A stretch of 46,380 bases of DNA from an uncultured Eubacterium sp. (GTDB lineage Bacteria > Bacillota > Clostridia > Lachnospirales > Lachnospiraceae): the NCBI GenBank assembly GCA_934322085.1, contig CAKRGF010000021.1, forward strand, positions 1-46,380, given 5' to 3'. Each line of letters opens with the position of its first letter. Position 1 is the first letter of the stretch. The notes under the pieces were generated by a model, which did not search any database, was not told the origin of the DNA, and saw only the letters and a list, made by a program, of their open reading frames with translations. The position numbers were made by a program, and so were the translations under genes. Shown here in pieces: positions 1 through 8,200 of the stretch.

Positions 1-2
1 GC

Positions 3-1064
3 ATGGTACATTTGGGAAATAAGGCAGTTCTTTTTCTGCTTTGTGGCTGTTTTTTTATAAATAGTCAGAAAATCACACAAACAAGCATTCTTTTTTTGTT
101 ATGCGCCTTTATCATCGGATGCCTTTTTTCCTATTGGGAGGGTTCAAAAGGAGGAATTCTTTTCCTAACCAGTCTTGTCTGCCTGCTAACGCTTTGTTTT
201 CCTGCTTTTGGTTTTTATCTGCCTGTCTTTATTTATGATATCATTCAGGCTAAAGATTATTTTTTACTGATACCGGCAGGAATTGGTTTGATACGGTTTT
301 GCCCTGCCTTTTTATCCTCTGCTTTTGTTCTCGTTCTGCTTATGATGCTGTCAGCAATTTTATCGTATACTTTTGGCAGAATTTCGGATTACAAAGAAAA
401 ACTGCACCATATTCTAGACACCAGCAAAGAGCATGCCATTATGATGCACGAACGGAATCAGGCATTGATTGAAAAGCAGAATGCGGATATACACGCCGCC
501 ACGCTCTCGGAAAGAAACCGCATTGCCAGAGAAATCCACGACAACGTCGGCCATATGCTGACGCGTTCTCTCCTGCAGGTCGGGGCACTGAAAGTCATTG
601 CCGGTGATGATGCTTTAGATGAACCATTGACTGAGCTGCAAAATACATTAAATACCGCTATGACAAATGTTCGCACAAGCGTCCACGATTTACACGACGA
701 CGCCATTGACTTGGAAAGTACCCTTCATGAAATTATCGATGGGGTAAACACAACAAAAATATCCTTGGAATATGACGTAGAAGGGACACTCCCAAATCCG
801 ATTAAATATGCCTTTATTGCGATTGTAAAAGAGGCGGTAAATAATATTCAAAAACACAGCAACGCCAAAAATGCTTCCATCCGGGTCTGTAAGCATCCCG
901 GATTTTACCTGCTCTCGATTGCCGACAACGGCACCAAAATTTCCACAGCGGATTCCCGCGGAATCGGACTGAGCAATATGGAAGAACGGGTTCGTGCCTT
1001 AAATGGCGTAATACGGTTTGGTACAGAAAATGGATTTAAAATAACAATTATCATACGGAGGTAG
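3..1064 (+). CDS. Sensor histidine kinase, NarL/DegS type (HisKA_3), 5' end possibly cut
   Basis: Membrane sensor kinase that should autophosphorylate and pass phosphate to the regulator encoded 2 bp downstream. Residues 1-125 are mostly hydrophobic, with about four membrane segments. A linker follows, then an H-box with REIHD (H179 the likely phospho-acceptor). The HATPase region carries an N-box around E277-N281 and a DNG motif at 308-310, then a G-rich GIGL stretch near 320. The first ATG is at base 3 of the window, so the true start may lie upstream and the N-terminus may be incomplete. The signal is unknown because the sensing part is only membrane helices with short loops. Confidence 0.9.
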   Translation: MVHLGNKAVLFLLCGCFFINSQKITQTSILFLLCAFIIGCLFSYWEGSKGGILFLTSLVCLLTLCFPAFGFYLPVFIYDIIQAKDYFLLIPAGIGLIRFCPAFLSSAFVLVLLMMLSAILSYTFGRISDYKEKLHHILDTSKEHAIMMHERNQALIEKQNADIHAATLSERNRIAREIHDNVGHMLTRSLLQVGALKVIAGDDALDEPLTELQNTLNTAMTNVRTSVHDLHDDAIDLESTLHEIIDGVNTTKISLEYDVEGTLPNPIKYAFIAIVKEAVNNIQKHSNAKNASIRVCKHPGFYLLSIADNGTKISTADSRGIGLSNMEERVRALNGVIRFGTENGFKITIIIRR

Positions 1065-1066
1065 TT

Positions 1067-1684
1067 ATGAACATTATCATTGTAGATGACGACAAATTAG
1101 TTTCTTTATCCTTAAAGACCATTTTGGAAGCCTCAGGCGAGGTTAATGTCTGTGCCATCGGAAACTGTGGGGAGGAGGCTCTTTCTCTTTATCCGGAATT
1201 CAAACCGGATATTCTTTTAATGGATATCCGAATGGATGGAATGAGCGGACTGACTGCCGGAAAACAGATTCTTGAAACTTATCCGGATGCCAAAATTTTA
1301 TTTCTCACTACGTTTTCGGATGATGAATATATTGTGCGGGCACTCCGCATGGGTGCAAAAGGATATCTACTGAAACAGAATTTTGAAAGTATTCTTCCTG
1401 CCCTTCAGGCGGTTCAGAAAGGTCAGACGGTATTTGGCGAAGAAATCACGGATAAAATTCCGGATTTAATTAATAAGACAACGGCGCAGAGAGACTTTGC
1501 CAAGTACGGCATCACAGAAAAAGAATATGCCATTATTGAACAAGTAGCAAATGGTCTCAACAATAAAGAAATTGCTGAGACCCTCTACTTAAGTGAAGGC
1601 ACGGTCCGCAATTACCTCAGTTCCATTTTGGAAAAATTGGAATTACGCGACCGCACCCAGTTAGCTATTTTTTATTACCGGTAA
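1067..1684 (+). CDS. NarL/LuxR-family response regulator
   Basis: DNA-binding partner of the kinase just upstream (2 bp gap, so almost certainly co-translated). The receiver domain spans residues 1-118, with acidic pocket D7-D9, phospho-acceptor D53 and K103. A LuxR-type helix-turn-helix fills residues 145-205. At 205 aa the length is normal for the family. Its end overlaps the convergent aminotransferase gene by 10 bp, so the two transcripts overlap tail to tail. The target genes are probably to the left of the window. Confidence 0.93.
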   Translation: MNIIIVDDDKLVSLSLKTILEASGEVNVCAIGNCGEEALSLYPEFKPDILLMDIRMDGMSGLTAGKQILETYPDAKILFLTTFSDDEYIVRALRMGAKGYLLKQNFESILPALQAVQKGQTVFGEEITDKIPDLINKTTAQRDFAKYGITEKEYAIIEQVANGLNNKEIAETLYLSEGTVRNYLSSILEKLELRDRTQLAIFYYR

Positions 1685-2859
1685 CTTTCTGCAAGTGCCT
1701 TAAATGCCGGCAGTGCTTTTTCAATCTGCTCAGTGCTTACACAGTAAGAAATACGAACAAAGCCTGGTGTTCCAAAGCTGTCTGCAGGAACTAACAACAG
1801 TTCATGCTCTTTTGCACGCTCAGAAAATGCATTGGCATCCTTTTCGAGTGCTTCAACAAAAAGATAGAAGGCTCCATCCGGTTTAATACAGCGGTATCCA
1901 TATTCTGTCAAGGCACGGTACAAGATGTCTCTATTCTTTTCGTAAATCGAGATATCCGATGTTTGTCCAATGCATCGTGCAATAATTTTCTGGAACAAAC
2001 TTGGCGCACACACAAATCCAAGGGCACGGCCTGCACCGCAAACTGCAGCATAAATCTGTTTCCAGTCTTTTGCTTTATCCGAAACCGCAATATAACCGAT
2101 TCTTTCACCCGGTAAGGAAAGCGATTTGCTGTACGAATAGCAGACAATTGTGTTGTCATAGTAATTCATAAGATATGGAACTTTTACATCCGAATAAACC
2201 AGCTCACGATATGGTTCATCCGCAATTAAAAAGATTTCTTTTCCATATTCTTTCTGTTTCTTTTCCAATACGGCACAAACTTCTTTGATGCACTCCTCGG
2301 TAAGAACAACGCCGGATGGATTGTTTGGCGAGTTTAAAATAATTCCCTTTGTATGCTCTGTAATTGCATCTTCCAACAATTTGGTATCAATCTGAAAATC
2401 TTCTTTTCTGCTTGGCACAACAACCAGTTTTGAGCCTGTCATTTCAACAAACACACGGTATTCCGGGAAAAATGGAGCAAAAGTAATAAACTCATCTTCC
2501 GGTTCTGCCAGTGCTTTTAATGAAATGGTGAGCGATGCGGCTGCTCCAACGGTAACATAAAAATTGTCCGCCGTAAGATTTGTGCCATGCTGCTCATTTA
2601 CATAGGAAGCCAGTTTTTCACGAAGTGCTGCGTCTCCCTGTGCCGATGTATAACCATGCAAGGCAACCGGGTCTCCGTTTGTAAGCAAGTCAATCGCTGC
2701 TTCTTTTACACATTCCGGTGCCGGAACACTCGGATTTCCAATACTGAAATCAAATACATTTTCTGCTCCGATTTCTGCCTTTCTCTTATTTCCATACTCA
2801 AACAAATCACGGATTACCGAGCGATTTGTTCCTAACTGTACCATTTTTTCTGATAACAT
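1675..2859 (-). CDS. Class I/II PLP-dependent aminotransferase
   Basis: Fold-type I aminotransferase of 394 aa. Visible hallmarks are SPNNPSG (N180), ADEPY (D214, contacts the PLP ring nitrogen), YSYSKSLS with K245 as the Schiff-base lysine, and R253 just after it. The family includes aspartate, aromatic and broad-range enzymes; the substrate cannot be read from the sequence. It lies 15 bp downstream of thiD and is probably transcribed with it from the thiD promoter. The 3' end overlaps the response-regulator gene by 10 bp on the opposite strand. Confidence 0.9.
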   Translation of the reverse strand: MLSEKMVQLGTNRSVIRDLFEYGNKRKAEIGAENVFDFSIGNPSVPAPECVKEAAIDLLTNGDPVALHGYTSAQGDAALREKLASYVNEQHGTNLTADNFYVTVGAAASLTISLKALAEPEDEFITFAPFFPEYRVFVEMTGSKLVVVPSRKEDFQIDTKLLEDAITEHTKGIILNSPNNPSGVVLTEECIKEVCAVLEKKQKEYGKEIFLIADEPYRELVYSDVKVPYLMNYYDNTIVCYSYSKSLSLPGERIGYIAVSDKAKDWKQIYAAVCGAGRALGFVCAPSLFQKIIARCIGQTSDISIYEKNRDILYRALTEYGYRCIKPDGAFYLFVEALEKDANAFSERAKEHELLLVPADSFGTPGFVRISYCVSTEQIEKALPAFKALAESYR

Positions 2860-2874
2860 ATCTATGTACTCCTT

Positions 2875-3669
2875 TCAATTTTTACTTGGGTTAAAGCGGA
2901 ATGCATGATTGAGCGGACCACTTCCCAGTCCTAAATCCATTCCATCCGCCAATGCGCCTGATATATATTCTTTGGCTTTTATAACAGCATCCGTTAGTTC
3001 ACAATCCTGCGCCAGATAAGAGGCAATCGCACTGGAAAGTGTACAGCCGGTTCCATGCGTATTTTGATTGTCAATACGCTTACTCTCAAGCCAAATTCCG
3101 CCATCCGCCGCATAGAGGTAATCGTTTGCATCCTCAATGCTGTGACCGCCTTTGCACAAAACTGCTGTTTCATATTTGTTATAAAGTGCCTGCGCCGCCT
3201 GTTCCATTTTTTCTTTGGAATCAATCTTGGTTCCGGTAAGCACTTCCGTTTCCGGAATATTTGGTGTCATCACATCTGCCATCGGCAAAAGTTCACTTTG
3301 CAGTGCCGCGACGGCGTCCTCTTCAATCAGCCTTGAACCACTGGTGGAAACCATAACCGGGTCGACTACAATAAACTTTGGCTTATAAAAAGACAATCTT
3401 TCCGCAATCACATGAATTAACTCCGCAGAAGCCACCATGCCGATTTTCACAGCATCCGGTGTTATGTCAGTAAACACTGCGTCCAGCTGCTTTTTTAAGA
3501 ATTCAGGTGTTACTTCCATAATACCGCTTACGCCCATCGTGTTCTGCGCTGTTAATGCGGTAATGACACTCATGGCATAAACACCATTCGCCATCATCGT
3601 CTTTAAATCTGCCTGTATTCCGGCTCCCCCACTACAATCACTTCCTGCTATCGTTAATGCCGTTCTCAT
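2875..3669 (-). CDS. thiD: Hydroxymethylpyrimidine/phosphomethylpyrimidine kinase (ThiD/PdxK family)
   Basis: Ribokinase-fold kinase (264 aa) that phosphorylates HMP and HMP-phosphate in thiamin synthesis. The N-terminus AGSDCSGGAGIQADLKT is typical, DPVMVSTSG occurs near residue 103, and the GTGCT anion-hole motif has C209. Some Firmicutes members of this family also phosphorylate pyridoxal. Co-transcription with a PLP enzyme makes that second role worth considering, but nothing here proves it. No thiamin riboswitch and no other thi gene is seen nearby. Start chosen at the ATG following AGAGAGGAATGACAG. Confidence 0.88.
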   Translation of the reverse strand: MRTALTIAGSDCSGGAGIQADLKTMMANGVYAMSVITALTAQNTMGVSGIMEVTPEFLKKQLDAVFTDITPDAVKIGMVASAELIHVIAERLSFYKPKFIVVDPVMVSTSGSRLIEEDAVAALQSELLPMADVMTPNIPETEVLTGTKIDSKEKMEQAAQALYNKYETAVLCKGGHSIEDANDYLYAADGGIWLESKRIDNQNTHGTGCTLSSAIASYLAQDCELTDAVIKAKEYISGALADGMDLGLGSGPLNHAFRFNPSKN

Positions 3670-3699
3670 CTGTCATTCCTCTCTTTCATTGCCTTTACT

Positions 3700-3729
3700 A
3701 TTGTAGCGGAAAGGAAGGTTGTTTGTCAA
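3700..3729 (-). promoter_or_regulatory. Promoter of thiD-aminotransferase operon
   Basis: On the minus strand TTGACA (3724-3729) is followed after 18 bp by TACAAT (3700-3705), a good sigma-A-type match, about 30 bp upstream of the thiD start. The leader is too short for a riboswitch. Confidence 0.6.
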
Positions 3730-3755
3730 ATGATGCAAAATGTTTTTTGTTTTCC

Positions 3756-3892
3756 GTAATTCCGTAGAAAAACTTTGCGTCTCGTGGGCACTTTCGCTTA
3801 ACAAACGCGTAAGGGTATGGGCATGCAAAATACGCAAGCCTCATACCCACGTGTTTGTACCCACGAGTCACAAAGTTTTTCTACGGAATTAC
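3756..3892 (+). repeat. Palindromic hairpin element, copy 1
   Basis: A 137-bp element that folds on itself. Bases 3756-3777 are perfectly complementary to 3871-3892 (22 bp); the inner arms CTCGTGGG and GGGTATG also find partners (CCCACGAG, CATACCC). It belongs to the same family as the elements at 22770 and 23126. Copies share the inner sequence GTGGGC..CT.TCGCT and GGTATGGGCA, but their outer stems differ. A-runs follow the right arm and T-runs precede the left arm, so it is not an ordinary intrinsic terminator on either strand. It occupies most of the 311-bp gap between thiD and fic; the rest (3893-3980) is AT-rich with nothing recognisable. Confidence 0.8.
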
Positions 3893-3980
3893 TGGAAGCA
3901 AAAAAATAGCATCAAATATTTCTTATAATATAGCTCTTCCAATGCGAGTAAGTGCCGTATGCAACCTTTTTACTCTTAAA

Positions 3981-5027
3981 CTATTTTAATCTTACATAGT
4001 AAGTAGCTTTTCCAGAACCACCTCGCATCAAATCGCCTTCTTTTACAAGCGTTCTCAATGAATTTTCTATCGAACTGATACTAAGTGATGGACAAAGTTC
4101 TCTGATATCTTGTTTTGAAAATTTTCCTATTTTATTTTCGGTAGCCTTACGCACCATCTCTATTGCCGGCCGTTTCACACCAATTATCGCAAAACGATCT
4201 TCAAATTCCTTATAAGCAGCAAGTACTGTTCCCAAAAGGTATTTTATAAAAGGAACAACATCCTCTTTCGCTTCATGCCAGCCATCTTGACTCTGTCCTA
4301 ACGCTTCATAATATAAATCCTTATTCTTCGCAATTTTAGCCTCAAGCGAAATATACTTGCCTACGTAAAATCCACTTTGATATAAAAGAAGCGTTGTAAG
4401 TAATCTGCTCATCCGTCCATTGCCATCATTAAAAGGATGAATGCAAAGAAAGTCATGTATAAAAACAGGAATAGCAAGCAGTGGTTCAACCTCTAAATTA
4501 CCAATGACTCTATTGTATTCCTCGCAGATTCTTTCAAGTGCCTCTGGTGTTTCATATGGTGTCAATGGTGTAAATAATACCTCTGTATGACCGTCCGGAT
4601 ATGTTGCACTGATATAATTCTGTACCGTCTTCGTTTGTCCGGCAATTGGATTATTCATATGACTGTAAAGTATTTTATGAAGTTGAAGAATATAATTCTT
4701 TGTTATCGGAATCACATCAAAACTTTCATGAATAATGTTTAATACATCTCTATATCCTGCAATTTCCTCTTCATCTCTGTTCTTCGGAGTTGTTTTTTCT
4801 TCAACCAGCTGCTTGATTCTTGTATTTGTTGTCACAATCCCCTCAATTGCATTGGAACTTTGAGTACTCTGAATCTTTGCAATTTCTACAAGTTTGCCCA
4901 ATTCGTCTGGTCTTTGTTTTAAATACAATTCCTGCTTACCCGAATATTTATATATGGCAGCAATAAGTCTCAGCACATCAGAATCCCATTTCTGCTCTTT
5001 TATTTTACTATAATTAAACTCTCTCAT
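3981..5027 (-). CDS. Fic-domain AMP-transferase with N-terminal inhibitory motif
   Basis: Protein of 348 aa. The Fic active-site motif HPFNDGNGRMSR lies at 197-208, with H197 the catalytic base and the GNGR anion pocket intact, so it should transfer AMP (or another nucleotide monophosphate) to a protein target. SNAIEG at 58-63 matches the [S/T]xxxE[G/N] inhibitory helix, here in the same chain N-terminal to Fic (class II), so it should be self-restrained. Residues 290-348 look like a winged-helix DNA-binding domain, which would suit autoregulation at the operator cluster upstream. It is monocistronic and the target protein is unknown. Confidence 0.9.
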   Translation of the reverse strand: MREFNYSKIKEQKWDSDVLRLIAAIYKYSGKQELYLKQRPDELGKLVEIAKIQSTQSSNAIEGIVTTNTRIKQLVEEKTTPKNRDEEEIAGYRDVLNIIHESFDVIPITKNYILQLHKILYSHMNNPIAGQTKTVQNYISATYPDGHTEVLFTPLTPYETPEALERICEEYNRVIGNLEVEPLLAIPVFIHDFLCIHPFNDGNGRMSRLLTTLLLYQSGFYVGKYISLEAKIAKNKDLYYEALGQSQDGWHEAKEDVVPFIKYLLGTVLAAYKEFEDRFAIIGVKRPAIEMVRKATENKIGKFSKQDIRELCPSLSISSIENSLRTLVKEGDLMRGGSGKATYYVRLK

Positions 5028-5028
5028 T

Positions 5029-5109
5029 CCCTTAAATGCACTCCTTTCCCCTTAAATATTAGCATATTTTAAGGGAAAGTCAATCAAATTATGTGCATTT
5101 TCCCTTAAA
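5029..5109 (-). promoter_or_regulatory. fic promoter embedded in four TTTAAGGG boxes
   Basis: Minus-strand TTGACT (5078-5083), 16 bp, TAATAT (5056-5061) forms a good promoter. The octamer CCCTTAAA/TTTAAGGG occurs at 5029-5036, 5049-5056, 5068-5075 and 5102-5109. The middle two form an inverted repeat flanking the -10, and the first reaches almost to the fic ATG. The first three copies start 19-20 bp apart, near two helical turns. This looks like an operator cluster; the binding protein, possibly Fic itself through its C-terminal domain, is inferred. Confidence 0.6.
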
Positions 5110-5150
5110 ACATATTCCAAAATAAGAGTATCCAATTTACTAAAGATCAT

Positions 5151-6491
5151 TCATCCAAGTTTTGTCAAACAACTTCTCCTCCTCTTAACAACGAGCGGAA
5201 CAGAAAACAGCACTGCCTTACATACATTATCCGCTATCATGCAATACCACACAGTTTCAAGACCAAAGTGCCAGATTTTGACGCAGAAAAAGGTAAACAA
5301 AATACGGATTCCCCACATGCAGAAGGTTTCTACATAAAAAGCGTACTTTGTTTTTCCAAGCCCATAAAAGATTCCTTCGGTGACAATCATCAATCCATAA
5401 AATGGCTCGGAGAACGCAACAATGCGCAGCATGCCGGCACCAATCTCAGCCACCCGGCTGCTCTCGGTGAGAAGTCCCATCAATGGTCTTGCCACAAAAT
5501 ACAAGACAACACCGCTGACACACATTAGTATCATCGTCAATTTTACACTCACCGACGCAACAGCTTCCATTTGCTTCTCGTCTTCCTCACCAAGAGAAAT
5601 GCCTATCAGGGTAGAGGTTGCCGTTCGGAGTCCGTAACCGGAAATATAAAAAATAGTTTCAGCGGTAACGGCAATCGAGTGGGCAGCAAAGATGGTTGTT
5701 CCCATTCCTGAAACAAGACCTGCAAACACAACATAACCAAAACAGGACGCAATACTGCTAAAAAGGACCGGCAAACCAATTCGCATACACTCTTTCATTA
5801 CTTTGCCATCCACAGCAAAATGTTCCCACTTCCAGTGGAGATATTCGTTTCTTCGGTACGCAGCAAACATCAGCAATCCGGCTGCCGTATAGGATATTGC
5901 GGACGCAATTGCCGCTCCTCTGACGCCCAAACCCATTCCATAAATAAAGACAATGTTAAAAAGGATATTGGTTCCGTTGGCTCCCAGATTGATTAACATC
6001 GGCGTTTTTGTATCTTTTGTTCCCCGAATCGCAGCGCCCATAATCATCGTTGCCGAGCGGAAAATCATCGGAAGACTGACAATCAGGAAATAATCGGAAG
6101 CATCCTGCCAAATAGATGGCTCCGCCCCCATCCAAATCGGAATGTATGGACTTAGGATAACGGAAATTCCGCCGGCAAAAAGTCCACACGCAAAAACTAA
6201 AATTAAAATCTGCTTTGCGATTTTCTGCAAATACTCTCTGTCGCCGCTCCCCAGTGCCTTTGCTGTCATTGATAACACCGCCACGCCAAGCGCCGCCGGA
6301 ATACTGTTCACAAGCCATGTCACCGTTGTTGTAACACTAACGGATGCTGTCGCTTTTTCTCCCAGATGTCCAACCATCGCCGTATCCACATACTGCAATA
6401 ACGTCGATAAAATTTCCTCTAAGATGGTAGGAATTGACAACATAACTAACGTTTTTAAAATTTCACGGCGGTTAATTTTTTGTTCCCGCAT
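5151..6491 (-). CDS. MATE family multidrug/metabolite exporter
   Basis: Integral membrane protein of 446 aa with about 12 predicted helices in two similar halves, typical of MATE antiporters that use a Na+ or H+ gradient to expel cationic compounds. The early stretch IPTILEEILSTLLQYVDTAMVGHLG is the classic MATE first-helix region. It starts 3 bp after the stop of the dihydrouridine synthase gene and is the last gene of a four-gene minus-strand operon. The substrate cannot be read. No terminator was found between its stop and fic. Confidence 0.92.
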   Translation of the reverse strand: MREQKINRREILKTLVMLSIPTILEEILSTLLQYVDTAMVGHLGEKATASVSVTTTVTWLVNSIPAALGVAVLSMTAKALGSGDREYLQKIAKQILILVFACGLFAGGISVILSPYIPIWMGAEPSIWQDASDYFLIVSLPMIFRSATMIMGAAIRGTKDTKTPMLINLGANGTNILFNIVFIYGMGLGVRGAAIASAISYTAAGLLMFAAYRRNEYLHWKWEHFAVDGKVMKECMRIGLPVLFSSIASCFGYVVFAGLVSGMGTTIFAAHSIAVTAETIFYISGYGLRTATSTLIGISLGEEDEKQMEAVASVSVKLTMILMCVSGVVLYFVARPLMGLLTESSRVAEIGAGMLRIVAFSEPFYGLMIVTEGIFYGLGKTKYAFYVETFCMWGIRILFTFFCVKIWHFGLETVWYCMIADNVCKAVLFSVPLVVKRRRSCLTKLG

Positions 6492-6494
6492 TCC

Positions 6495-7427
6495 TTACAC
6501 CTCGTTTCCTGATTCCAGCATAAGCATGAGTTTATCATATTCTATTAACCGATTTGCTTTTCTTACCTTTTTCCATACTTTTTTCCCGTTTGGGTACCAG
6601 TTTACGAGATAAGACCAGATTTCTTTCATCTTAAATAACACCGGCTGATCCGGCATACACGCCTGATAAGCCACTTTCAATTCTCGCAAAAATACGTGCA
6701 ATTCTTCTTTCTGCATCTTCTCCCCGGTCTGAATTTCACGGACAAGCCCCGGATTTGCAATGAGCCCTCGTCCAATCATAATTGCCTCAATTGTCGGAAA
6801 ACGCTCACAAAAACGTTCATATTCCTCTACCGTTGTGATATCCCCATTATAGCAGAGCGGATTCTTACTGTGTTCCACTGCATATTCAAACATATCAAGG
6901 TTCGGTGTATTTTTATAATAGTCATCCCGAATTCTCGGATGAATAGTTAATTCCCGAATCGGATACCGGTTATAAATCTCTAGAAGTTCCGGAAACTCAT
7001 CCGGTGAATATCTGCCCAATCTCGTCTTGATGGAAATCGGCACCTCACACTGTGAAAAAATATCATCTAAAAAGCGGTCCAGTTCCTCCGGTTTCGCCAG
7101 AAATCCGGAACCTCTCCCCTTCGACACAACCGTCCCTGACGGACAACCTAAATTCAAATTAATTTCATCATATCCATATTCAATCAGACGGCTGGCTGTA
7201 TAATCAAACTCGTCACTGCGGTTGCTGAGAATCTGAGGCACAACCGGTACCCCCTGATTATGCTCCGGTATCACATCCTTTTTTGCCCGGCTCTTAAAAT
7301 CATGATTCGAAGTCGGGGACACAAAAGGTGTAAAATATTTATCCATACTGCCAAATTTCTGGTGATGTAAGTTTCGATAAATATACGTTGTAATGCCCTC
7401 TAAGGGAGCAAAATAAAACTGCTTCAT
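6495..7427 (-). CDS. dus: tRNA-dihydrouridine synthase family protein
   Basis: FMN-dependent TIM-barrel enzyme (310 aa) that reduces specific uridines of tRNA to dihydrouridine. The N-terminus FYFAPLEGITTYIYR and the core motif NLGCPSG, with C95 the expected catalytic cysteine, are diagnostic; GRGLIANPGL near the end of the barrel suits the phosphate-binding region. Its ATG overlaps the stop of the upstream gene (ATGA), so translation is coupled. The subgroup (DusA, B or C-like) is not resolved. Confidence 0.9.
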   Translation of the reverse strand: MKQFYFAPLEGITTYIYRNLHHQKFGSMDKYFTPFVSPTSNHDFKSRAKKDVIPEHNQGVPVVPQILSNRSDEFDYTASRLIEYGYDEINLNLGCPSGTVVSKGRGSGFLAKPEELDRFLDDIFSQCEVPISIKTRLGRYSPDEFPELLEIYNRYPIRELTIHPRIRDDYYKNTPNLDMFEYAVEHSKNPLCYNGDITTVEEYERFCERFPTIEAIMIGRGLIANPGLVREIQTGEKMQKEELHVFLRELKVAYQACMPDQPVLFKMKEIWSYLVNWYPNGKKVWKKVRKANRLIEYDKLMLMLESGNEV

Positions 7428-8200
7428 TCTGTTTCGCTAAACTCCTTCATATATTTACGAAAACGAAGTGGCAGCATTTGTCTCTGCAATTTTGGATTTA
7501 CACGCTCTTTAATCGCTATTGTGTCAACAAACAATTTCCATAATTTCTGAAGCTGCTTTTCGTCCTCGGAATAAGTCAGAGCAAGTTCATCCATATCTAC
7601 TTCATCCATGGATAAATACACCGTTTTGTAATTTGCTTTATGAAGCAGCACCGTACGGTGCACGGTATCTGCAATCACCCACTGCTCACCGGCAAAGCGA
7701 TCCGCAAAGTGGCCGGCTAAATATGGCAGAACTTCACTCTTAGGATTTATTCTACCAAATAATGTGCCATTTTCCAATTCCTCAAAACGAAGTATTTCAA
7801 TAAAAAAATGTGATTCATTTGTAAAATTCCGCTCAATCGCAAATAAGGTCTGCATATAAGGGGTTGTAAGATGGCTCATGACAGTCCTTCCCATCCGAAG
7901 TCCTTCCTGCACAAACCGGTAAATAGCATCCGCCTTCTGCACCTCATAAGAGCCGCAGCAGCGATGAACAAAATCATATGCCTCCTCTGAAATCTTGCGA
8001 CGGATGGTGCGCGCTACTTTCACCGCATGCTCAAAATTTGTCACAACTGTGTGATACTCGCAAAAAAGCTCCATATTCCGCCCCTGGGTATCAATCACAA
8101 CTTCGTTATGCTCATGCGGATGTCCCTCCTCATAGGCACGGTATATCGCCGAAAAAATTCCTTCTGCACTGTTTTCACACAAATAAATATGTCTTACCAT
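7424..8200 (-). CDS. TIGR03915/DUF4130-type putative DNA metabolism protein
   Basis: Protein of 258 aa resembling the family that almost always accompanies the radical SAM protein encoded upstream. The family is described as a probable DNA repair or DNA metabolism protein of unknown reaction. The C-terminal region with WVIADTVHRTVLLH fits the DUF4130 part. Its start overlaps the 3' end of the radical SAM gene by 7 bp and its stop overlaps dus, so the three are translationally coupled. No catalytic residues can be assigned with confidence. Confidence 0.8.
   Translation of the reverse strand: MVRHIYLCENSAEGIFSAIYRAYEEGHPHEHNEVVIDTQGRNMELFCEYHTVVTNFEHAVKVARTIRRKISEEAYDFVHRCCGSYEVQKADAIYRFVQEGLRMGRTVMSHLTTPYMQTLFAIERNFTNESHFFIEILRFEELENGTLFGRINPKSEVLPYLAGHFADRFAGEQWVIADTVHRTVLLHKANYKTVYLSMDEVDMDELALTYSEDEKQLQKLWKLFVDTIAIKERVNPKLQRQMLPLRFRKYMKEFSETE

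Noticed and set aside
3670..3699. TPP riboswitch before thiD
   Set aside because: The promoter sits about 30 bp from the start codon, leaving no room for the aptamer.
3740..3928. Small protein gene over palindromic repeat copy 1 (and similar small frames over copies 2 and 3)
   Set aside because: The frames exist on both strands within the inverted repeats, share sequence only because the repeats do, and have no ribosome binding site.
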